Below the pieces are notes generated by a model. That model was not told where the DNA came from. It saw nothing but the letters and a program-made list of their open reading frames with translations, and searched no databases. Made by a program: the position numbers and the translations under genes. DNA of 64,000 bases from Streptomyces bathyalis (lineage in GTDB: Bacteria > Actinomycetota > Actinomycetes > Streptomycetales > Streptomycetaceae): positions 4,278,001-4,342,000 of the forward strand of contig NZ_CP048882.1 in the NCBI RefSeq assembly GCF_015910445.1. Reading direction: 5' to 3'. Positions 47,222 through 54,931 of this stretch are shown in pieces. Numbering within the stretch: the stretch's first letter is position 1; each line of letters begins with the position of its first letter.

Positions 47222-47737
47222 GATGTCGGGAGCTTAATTCACTCGTGACCATCGACGGCGGACCCGCGAGGCCGGTGAGCAGCGACCAAGCCCTTCCAGC
47301 GCCTCCTGCGTGCCGCTCCGACCGTGGATGTCCGAGCTGTCCGCAGCTTGCGAACAGAGGGTCGTCGGTTTCGAATCCGACGGCTCCCAGGTTGATCTCG
47401 GTTGCTGATCAGTTGCTCATGCGAGGCTCCGGTCACGACGCTCCGCCAGCCGTGCTGGGCCGAGCGCCAGGGTTACCCGGCCGGCGGGGCCGCCCGCATC
47501 GCCGCTACGGCGGCGGCCGGGTCGTAGTTCTCGGCCTGACAGGTAAGCCGGTCCCGGGAGAGATCTGTTTCGGCGGTGGTGGGTTCGTTTACGCTGTCGC
47601 TCGCTCGAACGGTGAGCGGCTCCCGACGGGGGTAGCTGGGGGGCGGGGGAGAAGGCTTGTGACCGTCCGGGGCACCCCTGTGTCGGGCAGTGGACGGTGC
47701 GTCATGGGTTGCAGACCCGGCAAGGGGGAGAGTCGGC
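47222..47737. other. Intergenic region carrying a tRNA-Thr fragment
   Basis: About 515 bp with no confident gene. Its notable content is the tRNA-like segment at 47347-47389. A minus-strand stretch near 47473-47550 (C-Q-A-E-N-Y-D-P-A-A-A-V) has coding-like composition but no context and may be a gene remnant. Confidence 0.5.
47347..47389 (+). repeat. Degenerate copy of the tRNA-Thr 3' half (possible att remnant)
   Basis: From CTTGCGAACAGA through GGTCGTCGGTT and CGAATCCGAC to GGCTCCCA, this segment follows tRNA-Thr from the anticodon loop to its 3' end, with a few substitutions, one extra T and a short deletion near the acceptor. No 5' half of a tRNA precedes it. It lies 7.6 kb from tRNA-Thr in the same orientation, as expected of the far attachment site of an element integrated in that tRNA. 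Confidence 0.7.
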
Positions 47738-49975
47738 ATGTCCCGACCGGACTTTGGTCGACCCGAAGTCCCGCCGACGGGTGGGGGACAAGAAGCGGAG
47801 TTGCCCGCAACTCCTCCGCCGCATCGCGCACTTGGGCCTGGCGATCCTTCCCGGGTGGGCCCGTACCGGCTGGAGGCGGTTCTCGGCGCGGGCGGAATGG
47901 GCCGCGTCTATCTGGGACGTACGCCCGCCGGAAGCGCGGTCGCGGTCAAAGTCGTGCACCGCGAGTACGCGGGCGATGTGTCCTTCCGCAAGCGCTTCGA
48001 GCAGGAAGTGGCCGCAGCCAGGCGAGTTCAAGGCCTCTACACCGTGCCCGTCGTTGACGCGGACCTTCAGGCCGATGAGCCGTGGCTGGCCACGGCGTAC
48101 ATTCCCGGACCCTCCCTTCAGCACGCGGTGAGCGAAGGCGGACCGTTGCCGGTCGAGGCGGCGTTGGCACTGGTCGCCAGGGTGGCTGAGGCCTTGCAGT
48201 CCATCCACGCCGCGGACGTGATCCACCGCGACCTCAAACCGTCCAACATCCTCCTCACCGGCGACGGCCCCAAGGTCATCGACTTCGGCATCGCCCGCGC
48301 AGCGGACGTCACGTCGGTGACCGGTACCGGGATGCGTACGGGAACGCCTGCCTACATGGCGCCCGAATACATCAGGGGGCAGAGCGTCACCGAAGCCGGC
48401 GATGTCTTCGCGCTGGGAGTGGTGGCCCACTTCGCCGCCACCGGACGGCTCGCTTTCGGCGGCGGCAGTCACTACAGCGTGACCTACCGCGTCCTGGAGC
48501 AGGCTCCCGAACTCGACGGCTGCCCCGAACCCGTGCGCGCCATCGCCGCAGCCTGTCTGGAGAAGGACCCCGACCAGCGGCCGACCCCTGCCGAAGTCAT
48601 CGAGCAGTGCCTCCGGACCTCCACCACGGGCGTCGCCGACGACGACACACTCACCGCCGCCTCCACGCCGACGTCCCAACCCGTCTCCGAACCCGTCCCC
48701 GCACCCGGACCACCCGCCGCACCGGGCCCACCGGCGGCACCGGGCCCAGCCGCCGCACCGGGCTCGCCCGATGCCGCCACAGCGCCGGCACCGTCGCCGA
48801 CAGCACTGCGGACCGTGCGGGACCCGGCACGGGCCACCGCCCCTGAGACGCCCGCGACCCCACCGGGCCCGAACACGCCGCCGGACTCCACGAGTACGTA
48901 CGCCGATACCTCCCTCGCTGTGCCACTACCCGTACTGATGGCCGGACTTGGGATCGGCGTCCTCGTCCTCGTCACCGTCCTGATCGCCGTCTACCTGCCG
49001 TCCACGTCCTCCCGCCGACCCGGCATTCCCTACCCGTCGTTCAAGCCCGAGGCTTCTCTCACCACCAAGGGCTCATCCAACTCGTCCACAGACGTGGCGT
49101 TCAGCCCGGACGGCGAGGTCCTTGCCACCAGCGGGTCCGACGGCAGTGTGCAGCTCTGGGACGTTTCCCGCCGCAAGCCGGCCACCACCCTCACCACACC
49201 CGAGGGCCTCTCACACGTGCCCGCCGTCGCCAGCCTGGCGTTCAGCCCCGACGGCAAGTTCCTCGCCACCGGGGGCGACGGCAAGGTGGGACTGTGGGAC
49301 GTGGCCAAGCGCCGGCAGGTCCGCGTCTTCGACGAACTGGGTGCGGTCAGGAGCGTGGCGTTCAGTCCGGACGGCAAGACACTCGCCACCGGCAATGAGT
49401 TCGGCGAGGCGAAGCTGTGGGACACCGACAGCGGCAAGGACGAGGAACTCGCCGTCCTCGACCACAAGACGGACATCGTCAACGCGGTGGCGTTCAGTCC
49501 GGACGGCAGGACACTCGCCTCCGCGGGCAGCAATTCCCGAGGCAACACCGATGGCACGGCGAGGCTTTGGGATGTGAAGAGCCGCAAATCACGCGCCACT
49601 CTCCGCCCCGGCGGATCACTCTCGACCGTGGCGTTCAGTCCGGACGGCAAGACACTCGCCACCGCCGGCATCGCGGAAAAGGTGAGGCTGTGGAATGTGG
49701 CAAGCGGCCGCCAGAAGGCCTCACTTGACGACGCCTACGCCGGATCGTCGGGTGAAGACATGGCGTTCAGCCCGGACGGCAAGACGCTCGCCACGCCCGC
49801 CTACAACGGAGTGTGGCTCTGGAACGTGGCCGGTCGCGAACCACGCGCCCGCCTGTCGAGCAGGACGGACTCGACCAAGACGAACGGCGCAGAAGACGTC
49901 GCCTTCAGCCCTGGCGGCCGGCTCATCGCAGGCACCGGCATCAAACGCCCGGTACAGCTGTGGAAAACCCCCTGA
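47738..49975 (+). CDS. Membrane Ser/Thr protein kinase with WD40 sensor
   Basis: A 745-residue receptor-type kinase. The kinase domain (about 42-290) has the Gly loop L-G-A-G-G-M-G-R-V-Y-L-G, K71 in A-V-K-V-V, catalytic D165 in H-R-D-L-K-P-S-N, D-F-G at 182-184 and A-P-E, so it should be active. A Pro/Ala-rich linker leads to one membrane helix (about 396-420). The extracellular part (about 445-745) is a WD40 propeller with repeats of V-A-F-S-P-D-G-K-T-L-A-T and L-W-D-V. Several blades are nearly identical at DNA level. ATG 47738 follows GGGGGAGAG. It probably reads an external signal and phosphorylates cytoplasmic targets. Confidence 0.92.
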   Translation: MSRPDFGRPEVPPTGGGQEAELPATPPPHRALGPGDPSRVGPYRLEAVLGAGGMGRVYLGRTPAGSAVAVKVVHREYAGDVSFRKRFEQEVAAARRVQGLYTVPVVDADLQADEPWLATAYIPGPSLQHAVSEGGPLPVEAALALVARVAEALQSIHAADVIHRDLKPSNILLTGDGPKVIDFGIARAADVTSVTGTGMRTGTPAYMAPEYIRGQSVTEAGDVFALGVVAHFAATGRLAFGGGSHYSVTYRVLEQAPELDGCPEPVRAIAAACLEKDPDQRPTPAEVIEQCLRTSTTGVADDDTLTAASTPTSQPVSEPVPAPGPPAAPGPPAAPGPAAAPGSPDAATAPAPSPTALRTVRDPARATAPETPATPPGPNTPPDSTSTYADTSLAVPLPVLMAGLGIGVLVLVTVLIAVYLPSTSSRRPGIPYPSFKPEASLTTKGSSNSSTDVAFSPDGEVLATSGSDGSVQLWDVSRRKPATTLTTPEGLSHVPAVASLAFSPDGKFLATGGDGKVGLWDVAKRRQVRVFDELGAVRSVAFSPDGKTLATGNEFGEAKLWDTDSGKDEELAVLDHKTDIVNAVAFSPDGRTLASAGSNSRGNTDGTARLWDVKSRKSRATLRPGGSLSTVAFSPDGKTLATAGIAEKVRLWNVASGRQKASLDDAYAGSSGEDMAFSPDGKTLATPAYNGVWLWNVAGREPRARLSSRTDSTKTNGAEDVAFSPGGRLIAGTGIKRPVQLWKTP

Positions 49976-50073
49976 GACGATGTCGCTGCGGCTAGGTGTA
50001 TTGACCTGATGCCCGCTCGGTGATGTCCGAGGCGGCCGACGAGCCGGCGGCGATCGCCCCGCACGCCAGCACG

Positions 50074-50133
50074 CGGCCCGTCACGTCTCGGTCTTGAACC
50101 GGCCCGTCACGTCGCACTCTTGAACCGGCCCGT
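50074..50133. repeat. 26-bp tandem repeat between convergent genes
   Basis: A 26-bp unit starting CGGCCCGTCACGTC and ending CTTGAAC spans 50074-50099, repeats with four changes at 50100-50125, and a third copy starts at 50126 (CGGCCCGT). It lies just downstream of the FAD-enzyme stop (50141) and 100 bp after the kinase gene. Confidence 0.8.
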
Positions 50134-50140
50134 GGTGAGG

Positions 50141-51298
50141 TCACTTGGGGGTGGGGTCGGGGAAGGACCTGTCGCCGAAGAGGACCCGGCTTGCCGCGGC
50201 CTTTCCGAACGGGGTGCGTAGCAGTGTGAACGCCGCTGCCGCTGTGGTCGGCGTCCGGACCTGGGCCAACCCCCGGCGCAGCATGAGCCGTCCGCGGAAC
50301 CGGGTGCGGAGTGCGGCTCCGTCGTAGTTGGCCAAGGTGTCTGAATCTCCGCTGCGCAGAGCGTCGTTGAGCACGTCGGCTGCGAGTTCCGACTGCCGCA
50401 GGCACGGGTCCAGGCCGCCGGCGGTGAGTGGGGAGACCGCGCCTGCCGCGTCGCCCACCAGAAGCCCGTCGGCGCAGCTGATCCGGCGCAGCAGGCCGCC
50501 GACCGGGATGGGACCTCCCCGTCGTTCCACCGTTCCGGGACGTTCGACGCCGCTCAGCCCGGGGGCCGAGCCGCTGAAACGCTCCACGGCCCGGCGGAGA
50601 CCGTCCGGATAGCGGTCGGCATAGCCCGCGACACCGACATGGGCGTGCTGCCCGTCGTTGACCACCCAGGCCAGGTAGCCGGGGGCCAGCGAGGGATCGA
50701 GTACGCAGTGGAAGGTCGGTGGCTCGTGGCTTCCCGCCAGTTCGAAGACCTCTTCGGCGCCGACGATCAGATGGCGGTTCCGGTCGAGAGCGAGGTCGCG
50801 GGCCACTCGTGAGCGGGCGCCGTCCGCGCCGACGACGAAGCGGGCACGGACCGCGGTCGGCTCGTCTCGACCTGCCAGGTGGAACGTGTTGCCCTGCCGG
50901 CCGGCATAGCGAGTGCCCAGTGCTATGCGTACGCCGGCGGCGGCCGCGGCGGCGGCCGACGCTTCGTAGAGCGGCGCCATGTCGCCCACCCGGTACTCGT
51001 CGCGGGGGCTGGTGAGGCTGACCGGGCGGCGCAGGTCAGGGGGATAGAGGACCACGCGCCGGATCGGTGGTCCGAGGCAGTCGGGGGGCAGAGGGAAGTC
51101 GTCGAGTGTCTTCCGTACGAAGATTCCAGTGGTGCGGATCGCGGCGGCGAGATTGGTCCGGCGTTCGACCACGAGCACGTCGTGGCCTTGCCGGGCGAGG
51201 AGCGTGGCGGTGTTCAAACCGGCCAGTCCCGCCCCGACGACCAATACGTCGGCACTGTCTGCGGCCCCGAGACGGTAGGAGCGGTCGGCTGTCGTCAT
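50141..51298 (-). CDS. FAD-dependent oxidoreductase, geranylgeranyl reductase-like
   Basis: A 385-residue flavoprotein of the PHBH/geranylgeranyl-reductase superfamily. The FAD Rossmann motif is V-V-G-A-G-L-A-G (about 20-27), the mid-protein motif is V-G-A-D-G-A-R-S-R-V-A, and the second FAD motif is L-L-V-G-D-A-A-G-A-V-S-P-L-T-A-G-G-L. The last pattern is typical of prenyl reductases and related enzymes that sit near membranes. The substrate is unknown and no isoprenoid or polyketide genes adjoin. The ATG at 51296-51298 is the start. A 26-bp tandem repeat follows the stop. Confidence 0.85.
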   Translation of the reverse strand: MTTADRSYRLGAADSADVLVVGAGLAGLNTATLLARQGHDVLVVERRTNLAAAIRTTGIFVRKTLDDFPLPPDCLGPPIRRVVLYPPDLRRPVSLTSPRDEYRVGDMAPLYEASAAAAAAAGVRIALGTRYAGRQGNTFHLAGRDEPTAVRARFVVGADGARSRVARDLALDRNRHLIVGAEEVFELAGSHEPPTFHCVLDPSLAPGYLAWVVNDGQHAHVGVAGYADRYPDGLRRAVERFSGSAPGLSGVERPGTVERRGGPIPVGGLLRRISCADGLLVGDAAGAVSPLTAGGLDPCLRQSELAADVLNDALRSGDSDTLANYDGAALRTRFRGRLMLRRGLAQVRTPTTAAAAFTLLRTPFGKAAASRVLFGDRSFPDPTPK

Positions 51299-51462
51299 GG
51301 TGTGCCCTGTTCCTGTTGGGGTCCGTCATCGGAGCGCGGCAGGCCCCGGCCGGCTGCGGGCGGTGCGGCGACGGCCAGAGTCGCGAGGGTGAGTCGTGCG
51401 GACGTCACGGGCCGGTGTCCTGACCGGTGATCGTGTGCAGGGGCCGGCAACCGCGGCCGCGG

Positions 51463-51747
51463 TCACCAGGGCGAGGATCCGGTCGGGACGGATTCCCCGG
51501 ATTCGTGCGTGGCCCGGTGGTTGCCCTCGGGGCCCCCGGCGTCCTCGGGCTCCCAGCGCAGCAGGTCTCCGGGCTGACACTCGAGCGCTTCGCACAGCGC
51601 GGCGAGCGTGGTGAAGCGCACCGCCTTGGCGCGGCCGTTCTTGAGCACCGCCAGGTTGGCGGGCGTGATCCCCACCCGGTCCGCCAGTTCGCCCACGGAC
51701 ATCTTCCGCTTGGCCATCATCACGTCGATGTCGACGATGATCGGCAT
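51463..51747 (-). CDS. Cro/CI-type (YozG-like) transcriptional regulator
   Basis: A 94-residue DNA-binding protein. The N-terminal 65 residues, M-P-I-I-V-D-I-D-V-M-M-A-K-R-K-M-S-V then L-A-D-R-V-G-I-T-P-A-N-L-A-V-L-K-N-G and L-E-C-Q-P-G-D-L-L, match the compact YozG group of XRE regulators. The remaining tail is polar. The ATG overlaps the stop of the DUF2975 gene (ATGA), and such pairs are common in bacteria. It probably represses its own operon through the AT-rich repeats at 52261-52287. Confidence 0.9.
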   Translation of the reverse strand: MPIIVDIDVMMAKRKMSVGELADRVGITPANLAVLKNGRAKAVRFTTLAALCEALECQPGDLLRWEPEDAGGPEGNHRATHESGESVPTGSSPW

Positions 51748-52238
51748 CAGATCACCTCGGCCAGCTCGGCCCCCAGCCGCGACGCTTCGACGTCGCGTGC
51801 GAGGGCCTGTGCGAGCAGCATCCGCAGTACGAGCACGATGAGCGCGATCCCGAAGATCGCCAGGGAAACCCCGCCCAGCAGGGCCACGACACCCGGAGGT
51901 ACGGCCTCGCCCGGCGCCAGGACCACCCCGAGGGCGAACACCAGGAGCGCGGCCGCCACGAACGCGCCGATCACGAGGTGGACGTAGCGGAACGCGGCGT
52001 GGGAGAAGACCGTGCCGCGTCGCACCATCGTCACCAGCCGCCACACGCCGAACAGGACGATCTGAACCGTGACGACGACCAGGATCGTGATCACGAGGGC
52101 CGGAGTGCGGTGGTCCGACAGAACGCTCTCCTCCACGGCGCCGCCCAGCATCGCCACCATCACCGCCTGGACGAACAGCGATCCGGCGAGCAGCGCCACC
52201 ATCACGGCGCGCAGCGCAAGCACCGTCAGCTTCCCCAT
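51747..52238 (-). CDS. DUF2975 four-helix membrane protein
   Basis: A 163-residue integral membrane protein with four hydrophobic helices (about 4-30, 45-68, 85-108 and 115-140), matching DUF2975. Its function is unknown; it is regularly paired with a YozG-type regulator, as here, and may sense a membrane signal for it. ATG 52236-52238 follows AAGGGAGGGGC. The gene starts just after a strongly AT-rich operator-like region. Confidence 0.88.
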   Translation of the reverse strand: MGKLTVLALRAVMVALLAGSLFVQAVMVAMLGGAVEESVLSDHRTPALVITILVVVTVQIVLFGVWRLVTMVRRGTVFSHAAFRYVHLVIGAFVAAALLVFALGVVLAPGEAVPPGVVALLGGVSLAIFGIALIVLVLRMLLAQALARDVEASRLGAELAEVI

Positions 52239-52260
52239 CGCCCCTCCCTTGGTCGACTAG

Positions 52261-52287
52261 CAATAGAAATCTATTGATTATCGATAG
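52261..52287 (-). promoter_or_regulatory. AT-rich operator-like repeats upstream of the DUF2975/YozG pair
   Basis: CAATAG-AAAT-CTATTG (52261-52276) is a perfect inverted repeat, followed after 5 bp by a third half-site-like CGATAG (52282-52287). It lies 23 bp before the DUF2975 start and is the most AT-rich spot in the neighbourhood. Autorepression by the XRE regulator is the natural inference; the site may also contain the promoter -10 region. Confidence 0.55.
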
Positions 52288-52856
52288 GAATGGCAAGTGC
52301 GGGTTCACTGAGGGGACATGACTGCTCGTCCTCGGCCCTGTGGGAAGGACCCGTGGGTGGAGGCGCTGGGGCTCGCGCCGCCGGGCCGACTCTGCTGCCT
52401 CCGGTCCGCTCCCGGCCGGGCGGTGGCGCCGAATGGCGACGCCCGAGTTGCGCCGCCGTCGCATCAAGGTGCGGCCGGGCGTCGACCGCTTGAACGAGCC
52501 ACCTCCCCCGTCCGAGGGAGCAACAACGTGGAGCCCCGCGAATGCCTCGCGGAACGTGCCCGGGGTGCTGCGGGGGCAGGTACGAGCTGGGCTCTGGGCT
52601 GCTCAAGTCGGCCGGCCAGATCCGACGGCCACCCGCACCTCCTCAGCGGCAGTCGGTGGTGACAGCAGCACCTTCGGGCGACGGCGGTGGGCCCAGAGCT
52701 TGCAGGGGCGGGGCCGTTCGGCGGTAGGCCAGGTGAGGCCGCTGTGGCTGCGGTTACGGATGATTTGTCATCTCATCAGTCCGACCGGCCGGCAGGCCGC
52801 TTGGTGCCGTGCAGATGACGTGCCGTTTCACTCTCAGCGCTGAGGAAGGCGTAGCC
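52288..52856. other. Intergenic region with no recognisable gene
   Basis: About 570 bp between the DUF2975 operon promoter and the beta-helix gene. Several open frames exist because of high GC, but none has convincing start, composition or motif. The AGGAAGG ribosome-binding site of the next gene is at 52842-52849. Confidence 0.45.
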
Positions 52857-53912
52857 ATGAAGATCATCTTGCGGTCCGGTGCCGTCGCGGCCGCGTTCGG
52901 TGTGGGACTCTCCCTTGCGGTCCTGCCGACCGGGCCTGCCAGTGCCGCCGGGGGGACTCATGTGCGGTGCAACGACATCACCGGCCTGGTGAACGCGATC
53001 AACCGGGCCAACGCCAGCGCCAATGCTGGCCGCATCACGCTCGCGTCCCACTGCACCTACAACCTGACCACCCCCAACAATGCGGACGACGGGCTTCCGG
53101 AGATCACCGGGAACGTGACGATCTCCGGCCGTGACACGACCATCCGGCGTGCCCCGAGTGCGACGCAGGACTTCCGTATCTTCCACGTCGCGACCGGCGG
53201 CACCCTCAACCTGAACTCGCTCACCGTCAGCAACGGCCGCGTGGGCAACGCCCTGTCCGGCGGCGGCATCGCGAACAGCAGCGGAACGCTGAACCTGAAC
53301 CGCACGATCGTGAGGAACAATCTCGCCGGTGACGGTGGTGGCATCGCCAACACCGGTGGACGGACCAACCTCGACCGCAGCACCGTCGAGCGCAACACCG
53401 CAAACGGCTTCGGCGGCGGGATCATCAACGCGGGCAACGGCACGTTGAGGATGGAGGGCGGGTCCCTGCTCAGGAACCGCGCGCTCGAAATCGGCGGGGG
53501 TCTGGAGAACATCGGGGGCACCGCGTCTCTGGAGTCCGTATCGGTCAGGGGCAACACCGCCCAGCTGGGTGGCGGCCTCCGCAACGTGAACGGTTCCACC
53601 CTGCGCCTGAGGTCGACCACTGTCAGGGACAACATCGCTGTGAACGGTGCGGGCATCTCGAACGGGGGGACCGGAAGTACCGTCACGCTGTTCCGGAGCC
53701 TGGTCACGCGCAACACGGCGATCACCGCCGGGGGCGGGATCCTCAATCAAGGAGGCCAAGTCACGCTCACCGAGAGCAGGGTCATCCGCAACACCCCGGA
53801 CAACTGCAGCCCCGAAGGCAGCGTCCCCGGATGCACCAACCCCGGAAGCACGGTGGCCCCGCCGACCGCGAAGCTTCCCCCGGCTGCCGACGTCAAGAAA
53901 TCCCGCAAGTGA
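52857..53912 (+). CDS. Secreted right-handed beta-helix protein
   Basis: A 351-residue exported protein. A signal peptide occupies about residues 1-30 (ending P-A-S-A). The rest is a run of about 22-residue coils with alternating G-G-G-I-A-N, N-L-N-R-T-I-V-R-N-N and related patterns, the hallmark of a parallel beta-helix (pectate-lyase/adhesin-like, as in polymorphic outer-membrane repeats). Two cysteine pairs lie near the two ends. No catalytic residues of pectinases can be identified, so binding or adhesion is as likely as polysaccharide cleavage. The last 30 residues are Pro/Lys-rich. ATG 52857 follows AGGAAGG. A strong terminator follows. Confidence 0.85.
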   Translation: MKIILRSGAVAAAFGVGLSLAVLPTGPASAAGGTHVRCNDITGLVNAINRANASANAGRITLASHCTYNLTTPNNADDGLPEITGNVTISGRDTTIRRAPSATQDFRIFHVATGGTLNLNSLTVSNGRVGNALSGGGIANSSGTLNLNRTIVRNNLAGDGGGIANTGGRTNLDRSTVERNTANGFGGGIINAGNGTLRMEGGSLLRNRALEIGGGLENIGGTASLESVSVRGNTAQLGGGLRNVNGSTLRLRSTTVRDNIAVNGAGISNGGTGSTVTLFRSLVTRNTAITAGGGILNQGGQVTLTESRVIRNTPDNCSPEGSVPGCTNPGSTVAPPTAKLPPAADVKKSRK

Positions 53913-54332
53913 GTCGCGCGAGCTGAACCGTGGTCACGCGCCTGTGACTTCGGTACGGGCTGAGGGCTGAGGCTCGTCGCGCACAGTGGTGAACGACGAC
54001 GCATGGCGGGACCCACTCGCTGGGTCCCGCCATGCGAGTACTCGTCATGCGAGCACCTGCGGGGAGCGCACGGGCCGGTAAGACCTTGTGGCCGGAGTGG
54101 ACGGTTCAGACCCCTCTCGGCAGGCCCTCAGCGGGGCTGTGAGTCAGGCGGAACACACTCAGAGCGTGGCGGTGGCAGTGACTGCCTGGGATCTGCCGTC
54201 GTCCCACGGCACGCTCGTCGGCCTGATGCCCCCGGCCGTTCTGCCAACGTCCCTGTCGAGGGTGGGATTGCCCCGACCGGCGGGTTCCGCCGTGATCCGG
54301 ACGGGGGGACGCGGTCCTGGCAGGATGGCGGC
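53913..54332. other. Intergenic region between beta-helix and VOC genes
   Basis: About 420 bp. Apart from the terminator at 54001-54035 I see no gene or RNA. Short direct repeats GGGCTGAGG (53957-53973) are present. Confidence 0.45.
54001..54035 (+). terminator. Strong terminator after the beta-helix gene
   Basis: GCATGGCGGGACCCA (54001-54015) pairs perfectly with TGGGTCCCGCCATGC (54021-54035) around a CTCGC loop: a 15-bp stem about 90 bp after the stop codon. Confidence 0.88.
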
Positions 54333-54686
54333 ATGGAACGTGTGCTTGGAATCGGTGGGTACTTCATGCGTGCCGCCGACCCGAAGGCCCTGAGCGCCTG
54401 GTACCGCGACTGTCTCGGCCTGGACGCCGATGAGCACGGCCTTTGGCATCAGGACGTCGGGCCCACGGTGTTCGCGACGTTCGAGTCCGAGACCGACTAC
54501 TTCGGGTCCCGCGCCCAGCAGTCCATGCTCAACTTCCGGGTCCGCGACCTGGACGCGATACTCGCGCAGTTGCGCGCCAAGGGAGCGGACGTGGACGAGG
54601 AAACGCAGGACATGGAGGGGGTCGGCCGGTTCGGCTGGGTCACCGATCCCGAGGGCAACCGGGTCGAACTGTGGCAGCCTGCCTGA
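54333..54686 (+). CDS. VOC-family protein (glyoxalase fold), second copy in window
   Basis: A 117-residue protein. It starts M-E-R-V-L-G-I-G-G-Y-F-M-R-A, followed by the helix D-P-K-A-L-S-A-W-Y-R-D-C-L-G-L. The second module holds F-R-V-R-D-L-D-A-I-L-A-Q-L-R and ends G-R-F-G-W-V-T-D-P-E-G-N-R-V-E-L-W-Q-P, a common form of small VOC proteins. Metal binding by the Glu of V-E-L-W is likely. The substrate is unknown. It is unrelated at sequence level to the VOC gene at 46.4 kb beyond the fold. ATG 54333 lacks a strong ribosome-binding site. Confidence 0.88.
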   Translation: MERVLGIGGYFMRAADPKALSAWYRDCLGLDADEHGLWHQDVGPTVFATFESETDYFGSRAQQSMLNFRVRDLDAILAQLRAKGADVDEETQDMEGVGRFGWVTDPEGNRVELWQPA

Positions 54687-54931
54687 CCGTTGAGGAAGCG
54701 TCGGCATCGGGTTCGTAGCGTTGCCACCCTCAGTGGCGACGGGCCACGTGCCCGCCTCGACGCCGAGCTGCGGCTGCCGAAAACAGGTTGAGGGCTGCTG
54801 ACCGGACGGCGAATCTGGCGCACATGCCATACGCCGCCGTCCATCGCCGTAGTCGGCGCGATCACTCTTTCTCCCCGGACGGCATGCCGTTCTTTGGCGT
54901 GAGCGGGCACACCCTCATCGCCCATCCGAGG

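Noticed and set aside
39761-47390. Integrase or excisionase gene for the proposed island
   Set aside because: No tyrosine or serine recombinase motifs are visible between the two tRNA-Thr-like sequences; the element, if real, has lost it.
47473-47739. Minus-strand frame with coding-like C-terminus near the att fragment
   Set aside because: Only the last ~25 codons look coding; no start, no ribosome-binding site and no recognisable family. Possibly a remnant, mentioned in the intergenic entry only.
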